DNA of 64,000 nucleotides from Clostridiaceae bacterium (GTDB lineage Bacteria; Bacillota; Clostridia; Peptostreptococcales; Natronincolaceae), in contig JAHDLO010000007.1 in the NCBI GenBank assembly GCA_018432235.1, positions 62,001 through 126,000 on the forward strand, written 5' to 3'. Position 1 is the first letter of the stretch, and every line of letters starts with the position of its first letter. Under the pieces are notes generated by a model. The model saw nothing but the letters and a program-made list of their open reading frames with translations. It searched no databases and was not told the DNA's origin. The position numbers were made by a program, and so were the translations under genes. Positions 51,793 to 59,365 of this stretch are shown here, piece after piece.

Positions 51793-52734
51793 GTGGAAGC
51801 AATCTATATTGACAAGCTATCAAAAACATACAAGGACGAAACGCAGGGGTTAAACGAGTTATCTCTCTCCGTTCGTCAAGGTGAAGTGTTCACCCTGTTA
51901 GGTCCCAATGGTGCGGGAAAATCCACTCTGATAAACATTCTGACGACATTTCTTAGCCCTACGTCAGGTAGTGTGAGCATTCTCGGACACGACCTAAAAA
52001 AAGAGGCTGCAAAAGTGCGAAGGGAAATTGCTTGTGTGGCTCAAAAAGTTTCGATTGACAATCACTTGACATTAAGAGAAAACATGCTGTTTCAGGGGCG
52101 GCTCCATCAGATGGATAGTGCTACTATTGAAGAAAAAATGAAATTGCTCATAAGCAGTTTTGGGTTGCAGGAGTATACAGCTAAAAGAGTAGCATCCTAT
52201 TCAGGTGGAGTCAAACGTAGGCTGGACATTGCTATGAGTTTAATGTCCTCCCCTAAAATTCTGTTTCTTGATGAACCCACTGTTGGTATGGATATTGAAA
52301 GCAGGCGAGCTATGTGGGATATTGTACGTAAAATCCGTTCAGAATTTCACACTACTGTTTTTTTGACAACCCATTATCTAGAAGAAGCTGATATGTTAAG
52401 TGACACCATTTGTATTATGCAAAAGGGACATCAAATCATACAGGATACGCCGGACAATTTAAAACGGTACACCATGCAGCAGCAGATTCGTATATTGTGC
52501 AGTACCCCGAAGGCTGCCGCTGAATTTGCTGGTCTGCTTTCTAAAGAAGCTTTTGTTCATAATACGTTTTTGGAGGGAAGCAATCTTACAGTTTTAGTTG
52601 AAGATACTGAGCGTGATTATCGGGAAATCAACAGAATTGCATTGGATAGTCATATCCCACAAACAGGCATTGGAATTGTGCATCCCGATTTAGATGATGT
52701 ATTTCTGGCATTGACACAAGAAAGGAGTGCATAA
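51793..52734 (+). CDS. DrrA-type ABC exporter ATPase
   Basis: A 313-residue ATPase with GPNGAGKSTLI near 38-48, signature YSGGVKRRLDIAMSLM and ILFLDEPTVGMDIESR. This is the daunorubicin-resistance (DrrA) class of ABC-2 exporter ATPases. It starts with GTG after AAAGGAGG. The permease follows after two bases. Drug efflux under MerR control is likely. Confidence 0.87.
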   Translation: MEAIYIDKLSKTYKDETQGLNELSLSVRQGEVFTLLGPNGAGKSTLINILTTFLSPTSGSVSILGHDLKKEAAKVRREIACVAQKVSIDNHLTLRENMLFQGRLHQMDSATIEEKMKLLISSFGLQEYTAKRVASYSGGVKRRLDIAMSLMSSPKILFLDEPTVGMDIESRRAMWDIVRKIRSEFHTTVFLTTHYLEEADMLSDTICIMQKGHQIIQDTPDNLKRYTMQQQIRILCSTPKAAAEFAGLLSKEAFVHNTFLEGSNLTVLVEDTERDYREINRIALDSHIPQTGIGIVHPDLDDVFLALTQERSA

Positions 52735-52736
52735 CT

Positions 52737-53483
52737 ATGGGCGCATTAAATATCTTTAGCCGTAATATAAAATGGCGTTTTCAAAATCCTGTTACCATCT
52801 TTATGACGCTGATACAACCACTTATATGGTTAGTAATTTTTAGTACATTGTTTGCGAACAGTTCCCAGGGCGGCGCAAACTATACTGCCTTTGTTTTGCC
52901 GGGTATATTGATAATGGATGTGCTATCCGGTGCAGGTATAAGCGGCATTGCAACATATTCTAACAAGGCAGGTGGGTCTTTTTACCGCATGGTTATATCG
53001 CCTGTCAAGCGTGGCGCTATCGTTTTAGGGCATATATTGGATGTAGCCGCACTTGCATTTATGCAAGTAGCTGCGCTGGGAGCTATAGCCTTTCTTATGT
53101 CCGTTCGTATGGCAACCGGTCTACTGGGATTACTGCTAAGTACAATTCTACTTTTCTGCGTTGTATTCTTCGTGGCAAGTATATCCTATGCGTTAAGTAT
53201 GGTAATACCGGACGAAAACGCATTTATCGCAATGGCCAATACTTTTATATTGCCACTATTCTTTTTGAGTACGGCACTTATAGCAAAAGCACAAGCCCCC
53301 CCTATAGTATTCCGTATTATCATTTCTATCAATCCCTTCACCTATGCTATAGACAGTTTAAGGAATCTAATTAACGATAGTTATGTGAATTGGACTGAAT
53401 ACGGAATAGCAATTGGTCTGTTTGGAGCTTTGGGAATTATAGCGTTTTGCATAGCTAAAAATGCTATAAAAAGAGAAGCATAA
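52737..53483 (+). CDS. DrrB-type ABC-2 permease
   Basis: A 248-residue six-helix ABC-2 permease: IFMTLIQPLIWLVIFSTLFA, YTAFVLPGILIMDVLSGAGI, FRIIISINPFTYAIDSLRNL. It forms the exporter with the upstream ATPase. Followed by a strong bidirectional terminator. Confidence 0.86.
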   Translation: MGALNIFSRNIKWRFQNPVTIFMTLIQPLIWLVIFSTLFANSSQGGANYTAFVLPGILIMDVLSGAGISGIATYSNKAGGSFYRMVISPVKRGAIVLGHILDVAALAFMQVAALGAIAFLMSVRMATGLLGLLLSTILLFCVVFFVASISYALSMVIPDENAFIAMANTFILPLFFLSTALIAKAQAPPIVFRIIISINPFTYAIDSLRNLINDSYVNWTEYGIAIGLFGALGIIAFCIAKNAIKREA

Positions 53484-53586
53484 ACTCATTTTCTTCCAGA
53501 ATGTTTGACTTAGAAAATCGCTCAACGGTAATAAAAACCGTTGTTGTGGCGGTCGGATGGGTGTGTGCAATATGTGAAAGATAGCC

Positions 53587-53624
53587 AAAAGGCGGTTTTG
53601 AAAAAAAAATCAAAACCGCCTTTT
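53587..53624. terminator. Bidirectional rho-independent terminator
   Basis: A perfect stem AAAAGGCGGTTTTGA/TCAAAACCGCCTTTT (53587-53601 and 53610-53624) with A-run and T-run flanks, between the convergent permease and MocR genes. Confidence 0.9.
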
Positions 53625-53652
53625 CTATATCAGAGGGCCTAGTTAGGCCTTT

Positions 53653-55050
53653 TTATGGTTTTATTATAGACGAAAGAATTGCAATTCCTCTCTCCATATC
53701 TTCAATTTTCGTATTACCGTACCCCAAAATAAGCGAATTATCATATGATGTATTTATTTCAGAAGATAAATAGTGTTTGTTTATGGAAGAAATTTGCACC
53801 CCGCTATCTTTTATCTTCTCAAGCAGTTCCTGATCAAAAAACACATCATCAAAGGATGCTATAAAATGCAGCCCTGCTTCTGCACCGGAAATTTTGACTC
53901 CTTCTTCAAACGCTTTATCAAGACAGTCTATTAAAACATTTCTTTTTTTCAAATATAGTTTTCGCATTTTCCTTATGTGGTTTTCAAAAAGACCTGACTC
54001 TATAAAACTTGCTAATGTTCGTTGTTCAAGAATGGGAGAATGAAAATCTGCCACATATTTTATTTCCCTCATTTGCTCACATAAGGATGCAGGTAAAGCC
54101 ATATAGCCAATGCGTAATGCCGGCATGAGCGTTTTGGAAAAAGTCCCCACATAAATAACCCGCTCTGGGTCTAAGCATTGCATTGATTGTATTGGACTAC
54201 CATCAAAGCGGTACTCACTGTCATAGTCATCTTCGACGATGTAAGCATTATGTTGTTCTGCATATTTTATCAGTTCAATTCTTCTTTTCACTGGAAAAAT
54301 TACGCCTGTTGGAAATTGATGGCTTGGTGTTGTAAAGATAAGTTTGGGCGGAGTATCAGGCAACTCTGATGTCATTAATCCCAGATTATCAAGATTTATA
54401 GGCTTCATTTTCACAGAATTCCCTTTCAATGTATGAAGTATTCCATAGCTCAAAGGGTTTTCAACTAACGCATACTCATTTCGGTTTATTAGTTGACACA
54501 ATAAATTAAATGATTGAGCAGCCCCATTGGTTATCATAATATTTTTTGGCGATGTGTGTGTGCCTCTTGCTCGGTTCAAGTAAAGGGAAAGTTGTGTCCT
54601 TAATTCATAATCCCCGAAGGGGTTTTGATAGTCCATTTGTGATGGTTTTATGTCCAAAGCAATTTTTTGATATACTTGTGCCCATTTTTTGATTGGGATT
54701 GCTTCTAAATCTGGAATACCAGACCTAAAAGAAACAATATAGTTATTTGGTATTTCTAGATTTTCCTTCAGCTTCGACAGACTATTTCTGTTCGTTTGAT
54801 AAAATTGAACACCTTCGCAAACATAAGTCCCAGAACCATTTCGGGAATAAGCGTATCCTTCAGCTAATAATTGCTCATAGCTTTCGATTACAACATTCCT
54901 TGCTACATTCATATATTTTGCTAACTCTCTTGTTGAAGGCAACTTTTCTCCTGGCTTTAATATACCTTGAAGTATAGAAGCTTTAACAAAATGATATATT
55001 TGTTGGGATAAAGGTTTTTTAGATTTTCTATCAATATTGATATACAGCAT
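53653..55050 (-). CDS. MocR/PdxR-family PLP-dependent regulator
   Basis: A 465-residue fusion: GntR helix-turn-helix at the N-terminus (LPSTRELAKYMNVARNVVIE) and an aminotransferase-like domain with the PLP site (IVEDDYDSEYRFDG, then YVGTFSKTLMPALRIGYMAL, lysine in SKT). It probably senses PLP or an amine. AGGAG favours the ATG at 55050 over one at 55056. It is divergent from a B3/4-domain gene, a known MocR neighbour type. Confidence 0.87.
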   Translation of the reverse strand: MLYINIDRKSKKPLSQQIYHFVKASILQGILKPGEKLPSTRELAKYMNVARNVVIESYEQLLAEGYAYSRNGSGTYVCEGVQFYQTNRNSLSKLKENLEIPNNYIVSFRSGIPDLEAIPIKKWAQVYQKIALDIKPSQMDYQNPFGDYELRTQLSLYLNRARGTHTSPKNIMITNGAAQSFNLLCQLINRNEYALVENPLSYGILHTLKGNSVKMKPINLDNLGLMTSELPDTPPKLIFTTPSHQFPTGVIFPVKRRIELIKYAEQHNAYIVEDDYDSEYRFDGSPIQSMQCLDPERVIYVGTFSKTLMPALRIGYMALPASLCEQMREIKYVADFHSPILEQRTLASFIESGLFENHIRKMRKLYLKKRNVLIDCLDKAFEEGVKISGAEAGLHFIASFDDVFFDQELLEKIKDSGVQISSINKHYLSSEINTSYDNSLILGYGNTKIEDMERGIAILSSIIKP

Positions 55051-55066
55051 AAACATTTCTCCTATA

Positions 55067-55113
55067 AGTGGTTCTATGAAAATACTATAAAATTGGAACT
55101 AAAAAGAACCACT
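55067..55113. promoter_or_regulatory. MocR operator region between divergent genes
   Basis: AGTGGTTCT (55067-55075) and AGAACCACT (55105-55113) form a wide perfect inverted repeat. Between them lies TTGGAACT (55093-55100), which also occurs at 46475-46482, 43 bp before the other MocR start. Confidence 0.7.
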
Positions 55114-55170
55114 GATTTATGATAAATTATATCATAGAACAACAATATAGTAAAATCAGGAGGTTTCAAT

Positions 55171-55866
55171 ATGATTAAGATACATTCTAATATGGATGAG
55201 TCCTATTCAAAAACTTATTTTGGCATACTTATTTTAGAAAAATTTTGTGAGCAATCGAGCGGAAAAGAAGCGTTTAAACAACTGGTACAAAAGGAACTTA
55301 ACAATATTCGGTCCATCCATGCAAATTATGAAAGAAAAGCCTTTATTGAAGTAAATAATGTTGTAAATGCTTATGTCCGTTATTACAAAAGGTTCAAAAA
55401 GACATACCATGTATTGCCGCAGCTGGAATCAGTATTAAGTGGAAAAAAATTTCCAGAGGAAACAGCTTTGGTGCAGATTCTATTTTTGGCGGAGTTAAAG
55501 ACGCAGCTTTTAATTGCAGCGCATGACTTGAAAAAATGCCATCTGCCTTTAACCATACAAATGTCTCAAGGCGGTGAAACTTTGTTGGGTTCAAATAATC
55601 GCAATATTGTATTAAAACCGAATGATATTTGTCTTAGAGACACAGACGATTATATTTTGAGTATTATCTATGGTCAAGATGAAAGAACAAGGATTACGAA
55701 GGAAACCACCGATGTGCTATTCCTTATTGATGGTGTTCCTGGATTGGAAAGGAAGTATGTTGAAGATGGACTTGCAACTTTGCTGAGTTATGTTCGTGCT
55801 TTTGAGCCAGATATTAAGCCAAAAGAATTGAAAGTGATTTGTTCTTCTTTTTTAAAGGAAGGATAA
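55171..55866 (+). CDS. B3/4 tRNA-synthetase-like domain protein
   Basis: A 231-residue protein of the free-standing B3/4 family related to the phenylalanyl-tRNA synthetase beta subunit: RYYKRFKKTYHVLPQLESVL, then DTDDYILSIIYGQDERTRIT and FLIDGVPGLERKYVEDGLAT. Stand-alone B3/4 proteins are proposed to edit or bind mischarged tRNA or amino acids. Divergent from the MocR regulator and probably controlled by it; AGGAGG supports the start. Confidence 0.82.
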   Translation: MIKIHSNMDESYSKTYFGILILEKFCEQSSGKEAFKQLVQKELNNIRSIHANYERKAFIEVNNVVNAYVRYYKRFKKTYHVLPQLESVLSGKKFPEETALVQILFLAELKTQLLIAAHDLKKCHLPLTIQMSQGGETLLGSNNRNIVLKPNDICLRDTDDYILSIIYGQDERTRITKETTDVLFLIDGVPGLERKYVEDGLATLLSYVRAFEPDIKPKELKVICSSFLKEG

Positions 55867-55872
55867 TATAGA

Positions 55873-56015
55873 ATGTGTACATGCAACCTTTTTATTATTT
55901 CTCTAATTATTATTTTGATTCCAGGTACAGGGGTTGCATATCTTTAAATGCTATAGTTTTTACAAACATTTTTCAGCAGTAAAGAAATTATTGAAAAGTA
56001 TGTTCAGAAGCAGAT
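55873..56015 (+). pseudogene. LysE-type exporter remnant
   Basis: ATG 55873 starts MCTCNLFIISLIIILIPGTG then VAYL and a stop. IPGTGVAYL resembles the IPGPG motif of the first LysE/RhtB helix. A further short scrap in another frame (SAVKKLLKSMFRSRFKL) may be its tail. The amino-acid exporter is lost except for these pieces. Confidence 0.45.
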
Positions 56016-56193
56016 TTAAGTTGTATCATAACTGGCACCTGCTGGCTTGTACATATTACTGTCAAGATTAAGCTCTGGAGTTAGCTGACTCAAGAGCTTT
56101 ACTGTTGGCAGTGATTACTACCAGCAAACATAATTTAGTTGTAGTGTTAGAATAGTGTTATAACTGATAGAAAATGATATAAAGAGTGATATT

Positions 56194-56304
56194 ATGAAGT
56201 TGTATGAAAGCGAAACTGTTGAATTGAAGGAAATTTATATGCCTGATTTCAAAAAAGAAGTCGTGGCATTTGCAAATACAGTGGTGGTATATAGGCGGTT
56301 ATAA
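56194..56304 (+). pseudogene. Second, shorter copy of the AlbA_2-type gene start
   Basis: A 36-residue frame MKLYESETVELKEIYMPDFK then KKEVVAFANT-like sequence that shifts frame at the conserved FANTSGG and stops. It matches the first 29 residues of the gene at 47595, and the upstream DNA (GTTAGA...GATAGAAAATGAT) is also shared. It is a broken paralogue. Confidence 0.75.
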
Positions 56305-56458
56305 TATTTAGGTATCAAATTCAAAAAACAGAACACTTGTTCTAGAGAATCATATAAGCTATAATAGTAATTGTAGGATATAAGGAAAATATGGTAATCA
56401 GAATGTTATATGTTTTCATTTCTATGAGTGATGATGATTGGATACGGGGGTGATATGA

Positions 56459-56908
56459 ATGTCAATGAAACCTGTTAAAGAAACGATTCACGCAAAAGGT
56501 ATGGATATTGCTATCTATACAGAAGATTTTCAAAATGAGTTTATATCCCTTACAGATATCGCACGATATAAAAGTGATGAGCCCTTTATTGTTATCAACA
56601 ATTGGATGCGGGGAAAAGATACTATTGAGTTTTTGGGGCTATGGGAGCAATTACACAATCCTGATTTTAAACCTATCGAATTCGATAGGTTTAAAAAAGA
56701 AGCTGGATATAATGCTTTTACGCTATCGCCGCAGAAGTGGATAGAAAACACGAATGCCATTGGTATAGTCTCTAAATCTGGTCGTTATGGTGGAACCTTT
56801 GCCTATTCTGATATTGCTTTTGAATTTGCTTCTTGGATATCAGCAGAGTTTAAGCTCTATATTAATCCACATCCATCATGGACGTGGATCATCTTTTTGC
56901 CCCAATAA
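56459..56908 (+). pseudogene. KilA-N domain protein, C-terminally truncated
   Basis: Residues 1-138 match KilA-N proteins: EDFQNEFISLTDIARYKSDE, INNWMRGKDTIEFLGLWEQL, GRYGGTFAYSDIAFEFASWI. Similarity ends at EFKLYI; the remaining residues are just antisense of the XRE gene on the other strand. Intact members run on for another 100 or more residues. KilA-N domains bind DNA and come from phages and plasmids. Confidence 0.8.
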
Positions 56909-57082
56909 ATAATCAATACTAACATTATAAAATTTCGACAACTTAATCAGAGCTAAGCTTGGGATATCAAGCTCTCCACTTTCATAACGAGAATAGGTTG
57001 CCTGAGATACATTCAAGAGCTCTGCAATTTGCCTCTGCGTTAAATCCCTGTCTTCACGTAGATATCTGATATTTTTATACAT
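56876..57082 (-). CDS. XRE-family helix-turn-helix regulator
   Basis: A 68-residue protein, MYKNIRYLREDRDLTQRQIA then ELLNVSQATYSRYESGELDI, a single Cro/cI-type DNA-binding domain. AGGTG selects the ATG at 57082; a GTG and an ATG lie just upstream. Its tail overlaps the truncated KilA-N frame. A long palindrome sits directly upstream, so it is probably autoregulated and also controls the divergent SymE-like gene. Confidence 0.85.
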   Translation of the reverse strand: MYKNIRYLREDRDLTQRQIAELLNVSQATYSRYESGELDIPSLALIKLSKFYNVSIDYLLGQKDDPRP

Positions 57083-57106
57083 ATGCATCACCTAAAATTA
57101 TTATAA

Positions 57107-57152
57107 TTTATACGAAAAACGCATATTGACATTTATGCAATTTTCGTATAAA
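57107..57152. promoter_or_regulatory. 46-bp operator palindrome between XRE and SymE-like genes
   Basis: Outer arms TTTATACGAAAA (57107-57118) and TTTTCGTATAAA (57141-57152); inner arms GCATA (57121-57125) and TATGC (57134-57138). Both pairs share the centre 57129.5. A TTGACA (57126-57131) with TAATTT-like -10 spacing lies inside for the plus strand. Likely binds the XRE protein. Confidence 0.82.
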
Positions 57153-57254
57153 TTTATTTTGAGATCAAAATGGAAAAATTATTAAAATTGAAGTCATAGA
57201 TTTAGGCATTAAGTTAATAATGTTTTTCCATAAAAAACAGGAGGACATTAAACT

Positions 57255-57431
57255 ATGAAAGTAAGATTATCTACAATATCACGCATAACCGCAAATGACA
57301 AGCAGGTGCCACAAATAAGAATACAAGGCATTTGGCTGGAAAAGCTGGGTTTTAAGCCGGGAAAGAAGGTTATTATTGAGGAGAGCTATGGAAAATTAGT
57401 ATTAAAGCTTGTTACCATAATCGATGAATAA
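57255..57431 (+). CDS. SymE-like small protein
   Basis: A 58-residue protein: MKVRLSTISRITANDKQVPQ, then IRIQGIWLEKLGFKPGKKV and EESYGKLVLKL. IRIQGxWLEKLGFKPGxKV is the SymE-toxin family core, an AbrB-like fold. In E. coli SymE is an RNA-targeting or DNA-condensing toxin. CAGGAGG before the ATG. Paired head-to-head with the XRE regulator, it may be a small toxin-antitoxin-like unit. Confidence 0.8.
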   Translation: MKVRLSTISRITANDKQVPQIRIQGIWLEKLGFKPGKKVIIEESYGKLVLKLVTIIDE

Positions 57432-57493
57432 ATTATTAAAGATTTAATAGAAGTACTACTTCATTAGGGATAGGGCTCAATATCTCTTATGTT

Positions 57494-57590
57494 TACAAAT
57501 ATACTTATATAGAATTTGAAATAAGTATATTTGTGATGTGGAAACCGTTTAGCCTTCTCATACTGAATTTAGTAATGGGAAGGCTTCTTT
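57494..57590 (+). terminator. Inverted repeat and terminator after the SymE-like gene
   Basis: First a perfect 14-bp inverted repeat ACAAATATACTTAT/ATAAGTATATTTGT (57494-57507 and 57520-57533). Then AGCCTTCTCATACT pairs with AGTAATGGGAAGGCT (57551-57585) and is followed by TCTTTTAA, a likely terminator. From 57591 to 57774 only the ribosome site of the next small gene was seen. Confidence 0.6.
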
Positions 57591-57774
57591 TAAATTACAG
57601 AAAAAAACGAAGTGAAGAATCGTATTAAATAAAAAAGCTGTATAAAACCTTATCCCTATCCTTTCAAAAGCATCCTTCATGATAACCACCTAAATCCAAT
57701 AATCCAATAAAGGAAATCACGAAAATTTATTGAATATTTAGCAAATAAATATTTTTGGAAGGAGAAAGCAAAAA

Positions 57775-57900
57775 ATGACGTCTATTTTTGGATTGCCTTT
57801 GAAAACCCTGGTGATTGTGGGGGGATTATTTGTTATCTCCACCCTGGCTCCTTCTATTACAGCCCTTATTATAAAGCACAGGAGGGGGTGGAGAGAGTGA
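57775..57900 (+). CDS. 41-residue membrane protein upstream of the symporter
   Basis: MTSIFGLPLKTLVIVGGLFV followed by ISTLAPSITALIIKHRRGWR: a single membrane helix with a basic end. GGAAGGAG precedes the ATG, and the stop overlaps the symporter start (GTGA). Small subunits of this size (DUF-type, like YhjC/PanF partners) are found with some sodium:solute symporters. Function inferred from context only. Confidence 0.7.
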   Translation: MTSIFGLPLKTLVIVGGLFVISTLAPSITALIIKHRRGWRE

Positions 57901-59363
57901 ATAAAACTATTGTATATCTGCTTTACTTTACCTTCTATACAATTCTTTTATTGTTTTTTGGCAAGAGTGGATTTAAACAAACAAAAAACGCCAGAGATTT
58001 TTTTGTAGCCGGAAACAGCCTGGGATTAGCGGCAAGCGTATTTACCTTTAGTGCCACCTGGTTTAGTGCCGCTTCTATGCAAGGGGTCTCAGGCTCTCTA
58101 TATGCTTATGGATATAATACTGTATTGTATGCCATTGTGCCGTGGTTTATAGGGGCTGCTTTTTTAGTTGTGCTGGCATCCAGACTAAAGGAGCATGATA
58201 TCTTAACGGTGCCTGAATATTTTTTTATAAGATACGATAGCAAGTGGCTGCAGGCCATGGCAGGGATTATGATTGTGGTTACCTACATTCTCTACATGAT
58301 TATTCAAGTAAGAGGCTTTGGCATTGTTATCTCGGAGCTTTTAGATATCAACTATATTTTCGCCATTGTGTTAGTATACCTATTTGTCATTTATACAACC
58401 TTTGGGGGTCTGTTATCAGTAACTAAAACCGATGGCTTAAATTTTATATTAATTCTTATAGGAACTCTTTTGGCAACGGTGATTGTTTTAAGGGATATCG
58501 GGGGAATTACCCTAATGCACGAAGGAGCCGCCTTAGTGAATACCAGACCGTTTCCCAGCTTTCCCCATATAACAGAAAAAGGCGCATTGCTTGATCCCTT
58601 TGCTAAGGGAGAATTGCCGCCGCTTTTGACCTTTACCTCCTTTTTCGGATGGGGCCTGGGCTTAGCGGCAAATCCTCAGTATGCTGTTCGTATCATTTCA
58701 GCTAAAAATACCAAAACGGCAATAAAAATGATCTGCTATTCAGTATTTTTCTTGGCATTTATCTATTTAGGCATGATGATCATCGGAATCGGAGGCAGAG
58801 TATTGCAGCCCACCATTCAATCGATTCACTCTGTGGACGAGGTATTTCCTTATATGATCAACAATGTGATTTATTCTGCCTTTAGCGGATTAATCCTCAT
58901 CAGCATTACCGCAGCGGCTATTTCCACAGCAAATTCACAGCTGCTTATTGCTGCCAGCGGTTTTACCTATGACCTATATAAAAATCTTTTTAATCCTGGC
59001 ATACAGGAGGACAAATTTCTAAATCTCAATAGAATATTTATCTTTGCAGTCGGAACGATTTCTCTGCTTTTGGCTATTAATCCACCTGGTAGTCTATTGA
59101 TTTATGGCGGGTATATCTGGGGCTTTTTCTCAGTGACCTTCCTCTTACCCTTATATGGCGGGTTGTTTTGGGAAAAGGCAACAAAGGAGGGGGCAGCTGC
59201 ATCCTTTATTGCAGGTCTTTTAACCATGAGTGCCTTTATGATAAGAAATTATGTTATTGTTGAGAGAAATGCTGTAGTCCATCCTGCCTTACCTGGTGTG
59301 GTGGTCTCTGCCCTAACATTCTATTTTGTCAGCAAACATTACGATGGTAAAGGAAGGGGATAA
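57897..59363 (+). CDS. Sodium:solute symporter (SSS family)
   Basis: A 488-residue protein with thirteen or so helices and SSS landmarks: SATWFSAASMQGVSGSLYAY, VYTTFGGLLSVTKTDGLNF-like segment, and a C-terminal FSVTFLLPLYGGLFWEKATK. Family members carry proline, pantothenate and other amino or organic acids with sodium. The GTG at 57897 overlaps the small gene stop; a GTG at 57888 lies too near the GGAGG. First of a unit with a kinase and a sigma-54 regulator, which may read its transport. Confidence 0.85.
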   Translation: MNKTIVYLLYFTFYTILLLFFGKSGFKQTKNARDFFVAGNSLGLAASVFTFSATWFSAASMQGVSGSLYAYGYNTVLYAIVPWFIGAAFLVVLASRLKEHDILTVPEYFFIRYDSKWLQAMAGIMIVVTYILYMIIQVRGFGIVISELLDINYIFAIVLVYLFVIYTTFGGLLSVTKTDGLNFILILIGTLLATVIVLRDIGGITLMHEGAALVNTRPFPSFPHITEKGALLDPFAKGELPPLLTFTSFFGWGLGLAANPQYAVRIISAKNTKTAIKMICYSVFFLAFIYLGMMIIGIGGRVLQPTIQSIHSVDEVFPYMINNVIYSAFSGLILISITAAAISTANSQLLIAASGFTYDLYKNLFNPGIQEDKFLNLNRIFIFAVGTISLLLAINPPGSLLIYGGYIWGFFSVTFLLPLYGGLFWEKATKEGAAASFIAGLLTMSAFMIRNYVIVERNAVVHPALPGVVVSALTFYFVSKHYDGKGRG

Positions 59364-59365
59364 CG

